NCBI RefSeq assembly: GCF_014861485.1
Contig: NZ_JACZHT010000004.1
Span: forward strand, 124,001-188,000
DNA: 64,000 bases
Reading direction: 5' to 3'
Source: Phaeovibrio sulfidiphilus
GTDB lineage: Bacteria; Pseudomonadota; Alphaproteobacteria; Rhodospirillales; Rhodospirillaceae
Part shown: positions 27,636 to 35,453 of the stretch, piece after piece
Layout of the letters: every line of letters starts with the position of its first letter
How positions within the stretch are numbered: position 1 is the stretch's first letter
The notes under the pieces: generated by a model
What the model was told of the DNA's origin: nothing
What the model saw: the letters and a program-made list of their open reading frames with translations, nothing else
The model's database searches: none
Translations under genes and position numbers: made by a program

Positions 27636-29126
27636 GTGAGCCCCCGTGCCCGCAGCGGCGTCCTGATTTGCGCTGATACCTCGCCCCGCATGGGGACGGG
27701 GCACGTGATGCGCTCCCTCGCCCTGATCCAGTCCTGCCGGGCGGCGGGCATCCCGGTTCACCTTGCGAGCCGGATGGATGTCTCCTGGGTGCGCGAGAGG
27801 CTGGCCACCGAGGGAGTCCCCTTTTCCCCGTTGTCCGACGCCATTCCCCGCCAGGAAAGCCCGGACGTGCTGCTGGCGCACATCCGGCAGACGGGGCTGG
27901 ACCCGGCCTGGGTCGTCCTGGACGGATACCACTTCGGCCCCGACTGCCAGAGCGCCCTGCGCGAGGCGGGCTACCGGGTCCTGGTGGTGGACGATTACGC
28001 CCACCAGCCCGTGTATCACTGCGATGCGCTTTTGAACCAGAACCTGGGGGCCGAGCATCTCTCCTATCACGGCGACATCGGCCTGCGCCTGTTCGGCCCG
28101 CGTCATGCGCTCTTGCGCCGGGAGTTCCGGGAGGCCCAGCGCTCCGTCACGCCCCACTGCGGGAAGACGCCGGTGCGCAGCCTTCTGCTGACCTTTGGCG
28201 GGGGCAGCTTTGCGGACGTCCTGCCGTCCCTGGCTCCGGCGCTGGCCCAGCCGGGCCTGGCGGGCTGCACCCTGCGGGTGATCGGCGGCTCCATGAGGGA
28301 GCGCCAGGTCCGGGAGGCCCTGGAGGACTGCCCGGCCCGGGTGGAGGTTCTCTACCAGGTGCGCGACATGCCCGCCCTGATGGAGCAGACCGACCTGTGC
28401 ATCACCGCCGGCGGGTCCACCTGCTGGGAGCTGTGCGCCCTCGGGGTGCCGTTCCTGACCGTCGAGATCGCCGAGAACCAGCGGGCCGCCATCCGGGAGC
28501 TGGAGCGCTGTGACCTGGCCTGGCCCTTCAGCGCGGACCGGCTGGCGGGGTTCCTTGCCTCCCCGTCCCTGACCGCCCGGGTTTCGGAGCGGCTGCTGGC
28601 CATGGGTGTGGGCGCGGGCGAGGCCGAGCTCATGCGCCTGTTTTCCTCTCCTGCCCTCGCGCTTCGGGACGTGGGGCCGGGGGACTGTGACCCTCTGCTG
28701 GACCTGGCCAACGACCCGGCAGTTCGGGGCAACTCCCTGACGACGGACGCCATCGCCCGCCCGGAGCACGAGGCCTGGTTTGCCCGCATGCTGGCCTCCG
28801 GGCAGCCGTTTTACATCCTGGAGGCCGACGGCCGCTTTGCCGGGTATGTGCGCTTCAGCGTCAGCGGGCGCCGGGCCACCGTGAGCATCGCCCTGTCCGC
28901 TTCCGTCCGGGGGAAGGGGATTGGTGCGCGCGCCCTCTCCCTCGCCCTCGCCCGGCTGTTCGCCTCCGGGGCCGCCGACCGGGTCGAGGCGGTCGTTGTC
29001 GCATCGAACGCCGCGTCGGAGCGCCTGTTCCGCCAGGCGGGGTTCACCCTCCAGCGGGAGTGGGGTGAGGGCGGCCGCACCCTGTTGCTGTTCACGATGG
29101 ATGCCGCCACGTTCGGGAAAGAGTGA
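27636..29126 (+). CDS. pseG: PseG-type UDP-sugar hydrolase fused to a GNAT acetyltransferase (PseG-PseH)
   Basis: A 496-residue fusion. Residues about 8-330 are a GT-B-fold PseG, which removes UDP from the diacetamido-trideoxy-altrose sugar; the active-site loop G20-T-G-H23-V-M-R is intact, and GGSTCWELCALG marks the UDP site. Residues about 340-490 are a GNAT acetyltransferase with the acetyl-CoA loop VRGKGIGARAL and NAASERLFRQAGF. The second domain most likely does the PseH step, N-acetylation at C4, since no separate pseH is present. Thus two consecutive pathway steps share one polypeptide. GTG start 27636 lies 3 bases after pseF; the stop overlaps the pseI start. Confidence 0.92.
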   Translation: MSPRARSGVLICADTSPRMGTGHVMRSLALIQSCRAAGIPVHLASRMDVSWVRERLATEGVPFSPLSDAIPRQESPDVLLAHIRQTGLDPAWVVLDGYHFGPDCQSALREAGYRVLVVDDYAHQPVYHCDALLNQNLGAEHLSYHGDIGLRLFGPRHALLRREFREAQRSVTPHCGKTPVRSLLLTFGGGSFADVLPSLAPALAQPGLAGCTLRVIGGSMRERQVREALEDCPARVEVLYQVRDMPALMEQTDLCITAGGSTCWELCALGVPFLTVEIAENQRAAIRELERCDLAWPFSADRLAGFLASPSLTARVSERLLAMGVGAGEAELMRLFSSPALALRDVGPGDCDPLLDLANDPAVRGNSLTTDAIARPEHEAWFARMLASGQPFYILEADGRFAGYVRFSVSGRRATVSIALSASVRGKGIGARALSLALARLFASGAADRVEAVVVASNAASERLFRQAGFTLQREWGEGGRTLLLFTMDAATFGKE

Positions 29127-30175
29127 TGATGAACGCCACCCGCTTTGACCAGTGCCTGAAAGGCCCGTCGCCCCGGGCCTACCTGATTGCCGAGGTCTCG
29201 GCCAACCACAACGGCAGCATCGAGCGGGCCGAGGCCATTATCCGTGCCGCCGCCGAGTCCGGGGCCGATGCGGTCAAGCTCCAGACCTACACCGCCGACA
29301 CCCTGACCCTGGCCTGCGACAACCCGTTCTTCCGGATCCAGGGCACCCTGTGGGAGGGGCGCACTCTCCACGATCTTTATCAGGAGGCGTTCCTTCCCTG
29401 GGAGTGGCATCCGCGCCTGATGGCGCTGGCCGCCGACCTGGGGCTGGACTGCTTCTCCACGCCGTTCGATCCGACGGCGGTGGCGTTTCTCGAGGATCTG
29501 GGGGTTCCGCTCCACAAGGTGGCCTCCTTCGAGGTGGTGGACATCCCCCTTCTGAAGACCATCGCCCGGACGGGAAAGCCCGTTATCCTGTCCACGGGCA
29601 TGGCCACCCTTGCGGAAATCGACGAGGCCGTGCGCACCTTGCGCGACAACGGGACGCCGGAGCTGGTCCTGCTGAAATGCACCAGCTCCTACCCCGCTCC
29701 GGTGGAGGAGGCAAACCTGCGCACCATTCCCCACCTGTCGGCAGCGTTCGGCTGCCCGGCGGGGCTGTCTGACCACACCCTGGGCAGCACCGTGGCGCTG
29801 GCGGCGGTATGCGTGGGGGCCCGGGTGGTGGAAAAGCACTTCACCCTGTCGCGGGCCGACGGGGGGCCTGACTCCGCCTTTTCCATGGAGCCGCACGAGT
29901 TCCGCAGCATGGTGGACGCCATTCGCACCGCGGAAGCGGCGCTGGGGACCGTGTCCTACGACCGCACCAAAGCCGAGCAGGGATCGGTGGTGTTCCGCCG
30001 GTCGCTGTTTGTGGTGGCGGATGTGCGGGCGGGGGAGCCGTTCACGGCCCAAAATGTGCGGTCCATCCGGCCCGGGCATGGCCTGCACACCCGTCATTAT
30101 GACGAGGTTCTTGGGCGCCGGGCCCGGTGCGACATTGCCCGGGGCACGCCCCTGTCGCGGGATCTGATCGACTGA
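29126..30175 (+). CDS. pseI: Pseudaminic acid synthase
   Basis: PseI condenses the diacetamido-trideoxy-altrose with phosphoenolpyruvate to give pseudaminic acid. The ~349 residues hold a NeuB-type TIM barrel (AEVSANHNGSIERA, KLQTYTADTLTL, STPFDPTAVAFLE, STGMATLAEID, VEKHFTLSRADGGPDSAFS) and a C-terminal SAF/antifreeze-like domain (about 290-349, RSLFVVADVRAGE). The start is ambiguous: GTG 29123 and ATG 29126 overlap the pseG stop and ATG 29129 follows. I give 29126. It is the last gene of the cluster and meets a convergent nitroreductase gene. Confidence 0.94.
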   Translation: MMNATRFDQCLKGPSPRAYLIAEVSANHNGSIERAEAIIRAAAESGADAVKLQTYTADTLTLACDNPFFRIQGTLWEGRTLHDLYQEAFLPWEWHPRLMALAADLGLDCFSTPFDPTAVAFLEDLGVPLHKVASFEVVDIPLLKTIARTGKPVILSTGMATLAEIDEAVRTLRDNGTPELVLLKCTSSYPAPVEEANLRTIPHLSAAFGCPAGLSDHTLGSTVALAAVCVGARVVEKHFTLSRADGGPDSAFSMEPHEFRSMVDAIRTAEAALGTVSYDRTKAEQGSVVFRRSLFVVADVRAGEPFTAQNVRSIRPGHGLHTRHYDEVLGRRARCDIARGTPLSRDLID

Positions 30176-30245
30176 CACGGGAGCGCCCGGCCCGGCGCGG
30201 CAGGGCTCCTGTGTGGGCCAGTGGTCGCGGGTGTGGTCACAGGCG

Positions 30246-30920
30246 TCAGGCGATCACTTTCACCACCTGCTCCACCGGGCGGCGGGTCTTGGGCCGGGCG
30301 GGGCCCTCGGCCTGGTAGCCGAACACGACCATCGCGGCAATCCCGAAGGTTTCCCGGTCCAGGTGGCCCTCGGCGGCCATCAGGGCTTCGAGCTTGTCCT
30401 TGTTGAAGCCCTCGATCGGGCAGGAATCGATCCCCATCAGGGCCGAGATCATCAGCATGTTCTGCATGGCCAGGTAGCACTGGCGGCAGGCCCACTCGAA
30501 AAAGGCCCGGTCATTGCCGGTCAGCTCGAAATCGTTGGTGACGAAGTCCCGGTACTTTTCCAGCCGCAGGGCCAGAGGCTCCCCCGAGAGATGCTGGGTG
30601 TCCGCCATGATGGTTTTGCCCACATAGGGGCTGTCCGGCATCAGGGAGGCTCCCTTGCGGGCCAGGATCATGACCACCCGGCTGGCCCCGGGCATCTGGC
30701 GCTGAACGCCCCAGGCGACCTCGGCGATCTTGCTGCGGAGGCCGCGGTCCTCGATGACCAGGAACTGCCAGGGCTCGAGCCCCAGGGAGGAGGGGGCCAT
30801 GCAGCCCGCTTCCAGGATGGCGGCAAAGTCGGCGTCGGACACGGCCCGCTCGGGATCAAAGACCTTGCAGGCAAAGCGCGAACCGAGGGCGTTCTTGAAG
30901 GCTTCGGCGGCCGGTGTCAT
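30246..30920 (-). CDS. Nitroreductase family protein
   Basis: A 224-residue FMN-dependent NAD(P)H nitroreductase-fold enzyme. Visible features are SRFACKVFDPERAVSDAD at the N-terminus, APSSLGLEPWQFLVI for FMN binding, YLAMQNMLMISALMGIDSCPIEGF in the middle and VVFGYQAEG near the C-terminus, all typical of NfsB/YdgI-like oxidoreductases. The cytoplasmic substrate could be a nitroaromatic, quinone or flavin and cannot be chosen from sequence. It is followed at 65 bases by the helicase gene on the same strand. Confidence 0.88.
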   Translation of the reverse strand: MTPAAEAFKNALGSRFACKVFDPERAVSDADFAAILEAGCMAPSSLGLEPWQFLVIEDRGLRSKIAEVAWGVQRQMPGASRVVMILARKGASLMPDSPYVGKTIMADTQHLSGEPLALRLEKYRDFVTNDFELTGNDRAFFEWACRQCYLAMQNMLMISALMGIDSCPIEGFNKDKLEALMAAEGHLDRETFGIAAMVVFGYQAEGPARPKTRRPVEQVVKVIA

Positions 30921-30984
30921 GGCGGGAGAATCCTTGTGCTGCAAAAATGGGTACGACTGAGAATTGCGGGCCGGGCCGGTTCGG

Positions 30985-33276
30985 TCAAGAGCCTTCCTTG
31001 CGGACGAAACTGGCCATGACCTTGCGCCGCCCCGCGTGGCGGAAATCGATTTCCAGGCGCTCGCCCGAGACATCGACCACGGTGCCCGGGCCAAACTTGT
31101 CGTGGTGGACCCGGTCCCCCCGGGCATAGGTCCCGGTGCTTTTGCGCGGGGCCTCCGCCCAGGGCGTGCCGTCGGACTCGAACACCCGTCCGCGCGACAG
31201 GCTCTGGTGGGCGGGCTGCTGCCAGCCGCCGACCTGTCCCCAGCCCCCGGGGGCGGGGCGGTAGCCCTGCGCTCCGGAGCCGTAGACGCCGGTCTCGCTC
31301 TGGCGCTCCAGAAGATGCTCCGGGAGCTCGCCCAGGAAGCGCGACGGCATGCACACCCGCCAGTCATTGAACAGGCGCCGGCTTCCGGCGTGGGTGATGT
31401 ACAGGCGCCGCTTGGCCCGGGTGATGCCCACGTAGGCCAGGCGCCGCTCCTCCTCCAGGCCGTCGGCGCCGCCTTCCTCCAGGGCCCGCTTGTGGGGGAA
31501 GGTCTCCTCCTCCCAGCCGGGCAGGAAGACGGTCTCGAACTCCAGCCCCTTGGCGCCGTGGAGAGTCATCAGGGTGATGGCGTCCTCTTCGGCCCGGGCC
31601 TCGTTCTCCATGACCAGGGAGACGTGTTCCAGGAACTCGCCCAGGGTCTCGAACTCCCGCAGGGCGCCCACCAGCTCCTTGAGGTTTTCCAGGCGGCCCT
31701 CGGCGTTCGGAGCCTTGTCCTTGCGCCACATGTCCGTGATGCCGCTCTCGTCCAGGACCAGGGCGCACAGGTCCGAGGGGCTGCGGTCCATGGCCATCAG
31801 GCTCCAGCGCGACACGTCCTCGAGGAAGCGGCCGAGAGCGTTGCGGGCGGCGGGGCGCAGCTCGTCGGTCTCGAGGATGCGGCGCGAGGCCTCCACCAGT
31901 CCGATGCGCTCAAAACGGGCCAGGCGGTTCAGGGTCTGGACCGTGGCGTCCCCGATCCCCCGGCGGGGCAGGTTCACGATGCGCTCGAACGCCAGCGAGT
32001 CGGCGGGCTGGTGGATCAGGCGCAGGTAGGCAAGAGCGTCGCGGATTTCCTGGCGCTCATAGAAGCGCGGGCCGCCGATCACCCGGTAGGGAACTCCGGT
32101 GCGGATCAGGTGTTCCTCGAACTCGCGGGTCTGGGCGCCGGTGCGCACCAGGATGGCCATGTCGTTGAGGGCGTGCCCCCGGCGCTGGAGGGTCTCCACC
32201 TCCTCGACGATGCGCCGGGCCTCCTCGCCGCCGTCCCAGACGCTGAGCACCTGCACGGGCTCGCCTGCGGGGGCGCTGTCGTCGGCGGCGCGCAGGTCTT
32301 TGCCCAGGCGGCCCCGGTTGCCCCGGATCAGGGCGCTGGCCACCTCCAGGATGGTGGGGGTGGAGCGGTAGTTGCGCTCCAGCCGGATGACGCTGGCTCC
32401 GGGGAAGTCGTGCTCGAAGCGCAGGATGTTCTCCACCACCGCGCCGCGCCAGGAGTAGATCGACTGGTCATCGTCCCCCACGCAGCAGATGTTCCCCGAG
32501 CCCTGCGCCAGAAGGCGGAGCCACAGGTACTGGGCCACGTTCGTGTCCTGGTACTCGTCCACCAGAATGTAGCGGAACTGCCGGTTGTAGTGGGCCAGCA
32601 CATCCGGGTGGCCGGTAAAGATGGTCAGGCAGTGCAGGAGGATGTCGCCGAAGTCCACGGCGTTCAGGATGCTCAGACGGTCCTGGTAGGCGGTGTAGAG
32701 CGCGGCCAGCTTCCCGCCGGCAAACGCGTTGCCCTTTTCCGAGGGGGGCAGGGTGTCGGGCCGGTAGCCCCGGTCCTTCCAGCGCTGGATGAGCCCGCCC
32801 GCCATCTGGGGCGTCCACTTCTTGATGTCGATGTCGTCGGCTTCCATGATCTGCTTCAGAAGCCGGACCTGGTCGTCCGTGTCCAGGATGGTGAAGCCGG
32901 GCTTCAGGTTCACCAGCTCCGGGTGGCGGCGCAAGATGCGCAGCGCCAGGGAGTGGAACGTGCCCAGCCAGACCGACTCGGCGGCCGGACCGATCAGGCT
33001 CGCGGCGCGCTCGTGCATCTCGCGGGCGGCCTTGTTGGTGAAGGTCACGCACAGCACGTTCCAGGGCTTCACCGCGCAGGTGGCCAGAATGTAGGCAAGC
33101 CGGGTGGTCAGGACGCGGGTCTTGCCCGTGCCCGCTCCCGAAAGCACAAGGACGGGCCCCTCGGTTGTGGTGACGGCCTGACGCTGCTCGGGGTTCAGGG
33201 ACTCAACCCAGGGAGGGGTCACCGTGGCCGGCGGGGCCGGGACGAGGTCATCGTCCAGCGAAAAGGGATCGTTCAT
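30985..33276 (-). CDS. uvrD: UvrD/PcrA-like ATP-dependent DNA helicase
   Basis: A superfamily 1A 3'-5' helicase, used in nucleotide excision and mismatch repair or for clearing proteins from DNA. The 763 residues contain LNPEQRQAV (Q motif), Walker A GAGTGKTR, TFTNKAAREM, DEYQDTN, GDDDQSIYSWRGA, RNYRST, LMTLHGAKGLEFE and YVGITRAKRRL. A C-terminal Tudor-like module (VHHDKFGPGTVVDV) is typical of UvrD/PcrA. I chose ATG 33276 (MNDPFSLDDD); upstream in-frame sequence overlaps the divergent higA promoter and lacks family similarity. Confidence 0.93.
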   Translation of the reverse strand: MNDPFSLDDDLVPAPPATVTPPWVESLNPEQRQAVTTTEGPVLVLSGAGTGKTRVLTTRLAYILATCAVKPWNVLCVTFTNKAAREMHERAASLIGPAAESVWLGTFHSLALRILRRHPELVNLKPGFTILDTDDQVRLLKQIMEADDIDIKKWTPQMAGGLIQRWKDRGYRPDTLPPSEKGNAFAGGKLAALYTAYQDRLSILNAVDFGDILLHCLTIFTGHPDVLAHYNRQFRYILVDEYQDTNVAQYLWLRLLAQGSGNICCVGDDDQSIYSWRGAVVENILRFEHDFPGASVIRLERNYRSTPTILEVASALIRGNRGRLGKDLRAADDSAPAGEPVQVLSVWDGGEEARRIVEEVETLQRRGHALNDMAILVRTGAQTREFEEHLIRTGVPYRVIGGPRFYERQEIRDALAYLRLIHQPADSLAFERIVNLPRRGIGDATVQTLNRLARFERIGLVEASRRILETDELRPAARNALGRFLEDVSRWSLMAMDRSPSDLCALVLDESGITDMWRKDKAPNAEGRLENLKELVGALREFETLGEFLEHVSLVMENEARAEEDAITLMTLHGAKGLEFETVFLPGWEEETFPHKRALEEGGADGLEEERRLAYVGITRAKRRLYITHAGSRRLFNDWRVCMPSRFLGELPEHLLERQSETGVYGSGAQGYRPAPGGWGQVGGWQQPAHQSLSRGRVFESDGTPWAEAPRKSTGTYARGDRVHHDKFGPGTVVDVSGERLEIDFRHAGRRKVMASFVRKEGS

Positions 33277-33355
33277 TCGACTCTCGTGAGAAAAACCTGG
33301 ACCGTGAACGTCCGCGGATGTGCGTCGCCCGGTGAATATGGGGGCCGGAATGCCG

Positions 33356-33383
33356 TTGCACGAGGGGACGTTTGGGTTATCGT
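33356..33383 (+). promoter_or_regulatory. Candidate promoter of the higA-like gene
   Basis: TTGCAC (33356-33361) and TATCGT (33378-33383) are separated by 16 bases, about 40 bases before the GTG start. An imperfect inverted repeat, GGTTATCGTTACC, overlaps the -10 and could be an autoregulatory operator. Confidence 0.4.
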
Positions 33384-33421
33384 TACCATGCTCCGGCTCA
33401 AAAGGGGGAGGAATCGACGCC

Positions 33422-33802
33422 GTGGAACGAAAAAACAGGGTGCCGCATCCGGGAGAAGTCCTGCAACGCACGTTCATTGATCCCAACGGGCTGGGGATCA
33501 ACCAGCTTGCGCGCTATCTGGGGGTGCCCGCGGGGCGCGTCAGTACCATTGTCAACGGGCAGCGGGCGGTCAGCGCGGACACGGCGGTCCGTCTCGCCCG
33601 CTTTTTCGGCACGACGGCGCTGTACTGGATGAACCTCCAGGCCCGCTATGACCTGGCGCAGGCGGAGGAGAGCCTCGAGAGGCAGGCGGCGGCGCCCATT
33701 CCGACCATGGCCGAGGTGCTGGCCCAGCCGGCCCCGGTTGCGGCTCCGGAAAAGAAGGAGGGGCGCTCGTTCTTGGGCTTCCCCTTTCGCAAGGGCGGCT
33801 GA
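33422..33802 (+). CDS. HigA-family antitoxin-like transcriptional regulator, orphan
   Basis: A 126-residue protein with a helix-turn-helix of the HigA/VapI addiction-module family: PHPGEVLQRTFIDPNGLGINQLARYLGV, followed by RVSTIVNGQRAVSADTAVRLARFFGT and WMNLQARYDLAQAE. HigA antitoxins neutralise an RNase toxin and repress their own operon. No HigB-like gene is next to it: the helicase lies upstream on the other strand and about 530 bases without a gene follow. The last ~40 residues (Pro/Ala/Glu then RSFLGFPFRKGG) extend past the usual family end. GTG 33422 is supported by GGAGGA 9 bases upstream. Confidence 0.85.
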   Translation: MERKNRVPHPGEVLQRTFIDPNGLGINQLARYLGVPAGRVSTIVNGQRAVSADTAVRLARFFGTTALYWMNLQARYDLAQAEESLERQAAAPIPTMAEVLAQPAPVAAPEKKEGRSFLGFPFRKGG

Positions 33803-34331
33803 GGGTCGGGGCGGTTCAGGGCGCGGCTGGGGCTGAGGTCCAGTTCATCGCGGGCCGGGGGCGCCGTGCCGCTTGCGCGCCAGGTGGAGTGCGGAGGCAC
33901 AGGCGTTCCCGCCGTGGGACCGGCGCTCCGGGTGGGGGCTCCGGGGTCTGTTTGAGCCGGGAGCGGGGCGTGCGCCCACACAAGTTCCTGCTGAGGGCGC
34001 GGGTGCCCCCGGGGCGTGGCGTCCCGGTTGGTGGTGTTCCCGTCCCTCTCTCAGAGCTCGCCCCTCATTGTGCCCCGCATGGAGTCGCGCCGTTGGGACG
34101 CCGGGGTGGCCCCGGCCGCCGATGTCCTTTCGGACTCGGGGTGGCCCGGCCGCCAATCTTCTGTCGGGTTTGTGGTCCGATAACCCGCGAGGGCGTGTCC
34201 CGCCCCCGATCCCCTGTCGAGCTCCCCGTCCGTTTGCCCCATAAAAAAAACCGCCCGGCGCGTTCGCTACCGAGCGGTTTTTTTCATTCAGGCGGTGTTA
34301 CAAGAACACCATCCCTACCCGAACCTGGGGA
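33803..34331. other. Intergenic region between higA-like gene and antenna genes
   Basis: About 530 GC-rich bases with no supported gene. The only clear element is the intrinsic terminator at 34243-34284 at its right end. Confidence 0.5.
34243..34284 (-). terminator. Intrinsic terminator of the antenna operon
   Basis: A7CCGC (34244-34254) pairs with GCGGT7 (34274-34284), with extra pairing inside the loop. Read on the minus strand it ends in a run of eight T, 48 bases after the alpha-subunit stop. It is symmetrical enough to stop transcription from the left too. Confidence 0.8.
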
Positions 34332-34514
34332 TTAGTGACCCCGGGCGGTCCAGCCCTCGACGAGCGGCTTCAGGAGGGTTTCGCTGAACGGGCTGTTGAA
34401 GACGTGCAGGTGCACGACGATGGCGACGAGGGTCGCGACAGCCGAGGAAAAGAACAGCGCGTGAGCCGGGTTAACGATGAGCCAAACTCTCCACATGCCT
34501 TTATCTCCGAACAT
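34332..34514 (-). CDS. Light-harvesting antenna complex alpha subunit
   Basis: A 60-residue single-span antenna polypeptide that binds bacteriochlorophyll in the photosynthetic membrane. It opens MFGDKGMWRVWLIVNP, continues with a hydrophobic span (about 18-40) and has the ligand H35 in AIVVHLHV. The MWRxW start recalls LH1 alpha, while WLIVNP recalls LH2 alpha, so I do not choose puf or puc. The C-terminal aromatic residues that usually follow the ligand (FNW in LH1 and some LH2; W, Y, W at +9, +13, +14 in the acidophila-type LH2) are missing: the segment reads NSPFSETLLKP. ATG 34514 has GGAGA 8 bases upstream; the ATG at residue 7 is an alternative. Confidence 0.85.
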   Translation of the reverse strand: MFGDKGMWRVWLIVNPAHALFFSSAVATLVAIVVHLHVFNSPFSETLLKPLVEGWTARGH

Positions 34515-34562
34515 GGGTCTTTTCTCCGAAAAAAAGAAGGTTGCCGTGGTGTATTCTGCAGA

Positions 34563-34577
34563 TCCGGTCAGACCGGA
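34563..34577 (-). promoter_or_regulatory. Intercistronic hairpin between antenna beta and alpha genes
   Basis: TCCGGT and ACCGGA form a perfect 6-bp stem around a 3-base loop, 10 bases after the beta stop. Intercistronic hairpins in puf/puc mRNAs are known to affect segment stability; here this is inference. Confidence 0.45.
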
Positions 34578-34586
34578 GCGCAAAAC

Positions 34587-34736
34587 TTAGAACCAGGGAA
34601 CGTAGCTGAAAACGACGACGTGGAAGCAGACAGCGCCCAGCAGGAAGCCGGCGAAGCCGCGCATGTACCACTCACCGAATTCCATCGCTTCTTTTTCAGT
34701 GAGGCCCGACGGGTAAACTTTGGTATTGTCAGCCAT
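34587..34736 (-). CDS. Light-harvesting antenna complex beta subunit
   Basis: A 49-residue antenna beta polypeptide. It has a polar N-terminus (MADNTKVYPSGLTEKEAMEF), one membrane span and the ligand H39, and ends in the family signature PWF. SGLTEKEA matches the usual SGLTExEA. The second conserved His, normally 18 residues before the ligand (ELH or EFH), is replaced by Gly21 in EFGEWYM. GGAGG lies 9 bases before the ATG. Order beta then alpha is normal for puf and puc operons. No pucC, reaction-centre or carotenoid gene is nearby, so this is a stand-alone antenna operon. Confidence 0.88.
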   Translation of the reverse strand: MADNTKVYPSGLTEKEAMEFGEWYMRGFAGFLLGAVCFHVVVFSYVPWF

Positions 34737-34753
34737 TGGATTTTCCCTCCAAA

Positions 34754-34764
34754 GTGCAGTGCAC
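34754..34764. promoter_or_regulatory. Perfect palindrome in the antenna mRNA leader
   Basis: GTGCAGTGCAC is an odd-length perfect palindrome ending a few bases from the GGAGG of the beta gene. It could be a protein site or part of an mRNA structure near the start codon. Confidence 0.35.
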
Positions 34765-34921
34765 ATTAGCCCTTAGAGTAACGCCAGGTAACGTAATTGC
34801 TCCCTGACACTCGACAGACGATCAGGATGTCATTCCCGGTTTCGACAAGCGAATGGAACCTTCTTCCTGACCCTCACCAGGCGGCCCTGAATATTGAACT
34901 GCTCCGGTGCCTGTGAGACGG

Positions 34922-34949
34922 ACAATAGCAGGATTGTGGCAGGTGTCAA
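34922..34949 (-). promoter_or_regulatory. Promoter of the antenna operon
   Basis: On the minus strand a perfect TTGACA (34949-34944) and TATTGT (34927-34922) are 16 bases apart. The implied leader to the beta ATG is about 178 bases. Confidence 0.6.
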
Positions 34950-35314
34950 CCTGATTTCCGAAAAAAGACATGACATCGCCACATTTGGGCGGTTGGGATG
35001 TTTCCTTGTTTTTCAAGGTGTTACGGGCGATTTTCCCGGCGCCCCGGATTTTTTCCAGCGTTAATCTTTTTAAAGGCGCTCTTAAATCCGGCGGGTTCGG
35101 GGGGCGGAAATGCGTCAAACGGGGCCCGGATCGCCCCGCTCACCCCCCGGGAGTCCGCCCGGAATCGCCTGAAACCGGGTTCGTGGTGGCTCCGCAGTCC
35201 TGGTGCAGCCCTGATTGGGACGTCCCGGCGCCGCAGGTCCGGCATTTCCAGGGTGGGCCGCGCCGGATTTTTTGCGCCGGACCCTCAATTCGGGGTCGTC
35301 CGCCGAAATCGTGG

Positions 35315-35323
35315 TGGTATGAT
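35315..35323 (+). promoter_or_regulatory. Candidate extended -10 promoter of the SDR-like gene
   Basis: TGGTATGAT fits the extended -10 form TGn-TATGAT. No matching -35 is present. The leader to ATG 35454 would be about 120 bases. Confidence 0.3.
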
Positions 35324-35453
35324 GGCGCGCCGGAGGCCGAATCGCACGCGGGCCGGGGCGGGGCGTCCTGTTCCCTGTGCCACGTGCCGCCCGTCCGCCG
35401 GTCCGAATATCGATCTGGTTGGGTTGTTAATCTGCGGAAGGCTTGAAACCACT

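Larger units (their letters stand above)
34737..35453. other. Divergent control region between antenna operon and SDR-like gene
   Basis: No gene is supported in these 717 bases. The left part, less GC-rich than the surroundings, contains an 11-bp perfect palindrome GTGCAGTGCAC (34754-34764) just before the beta ribosome binding site, and the antenna promoter (34922-34949). The right part contains a possible extended -10 (35315-35323) for the plus-strand gene. An open frame from 34998 is not protein-like. Confidence 0.55.

Noticed and set aside
34828-34847. PpsR/CrtJ-type operator upstream of the antenna genes
   Set aside because: The only candidate is TGT-N14-ACA; the known site needs N12.
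34998-35453. In-frame upstream extension of the SDR-like gene (150 extra residues)
   Set aside because: The SDR cofactor loop begins right after ATG 35454; the upstream translation is Arg/Pro/Gly-rich without domain character and overlaps likely promoter DNA.
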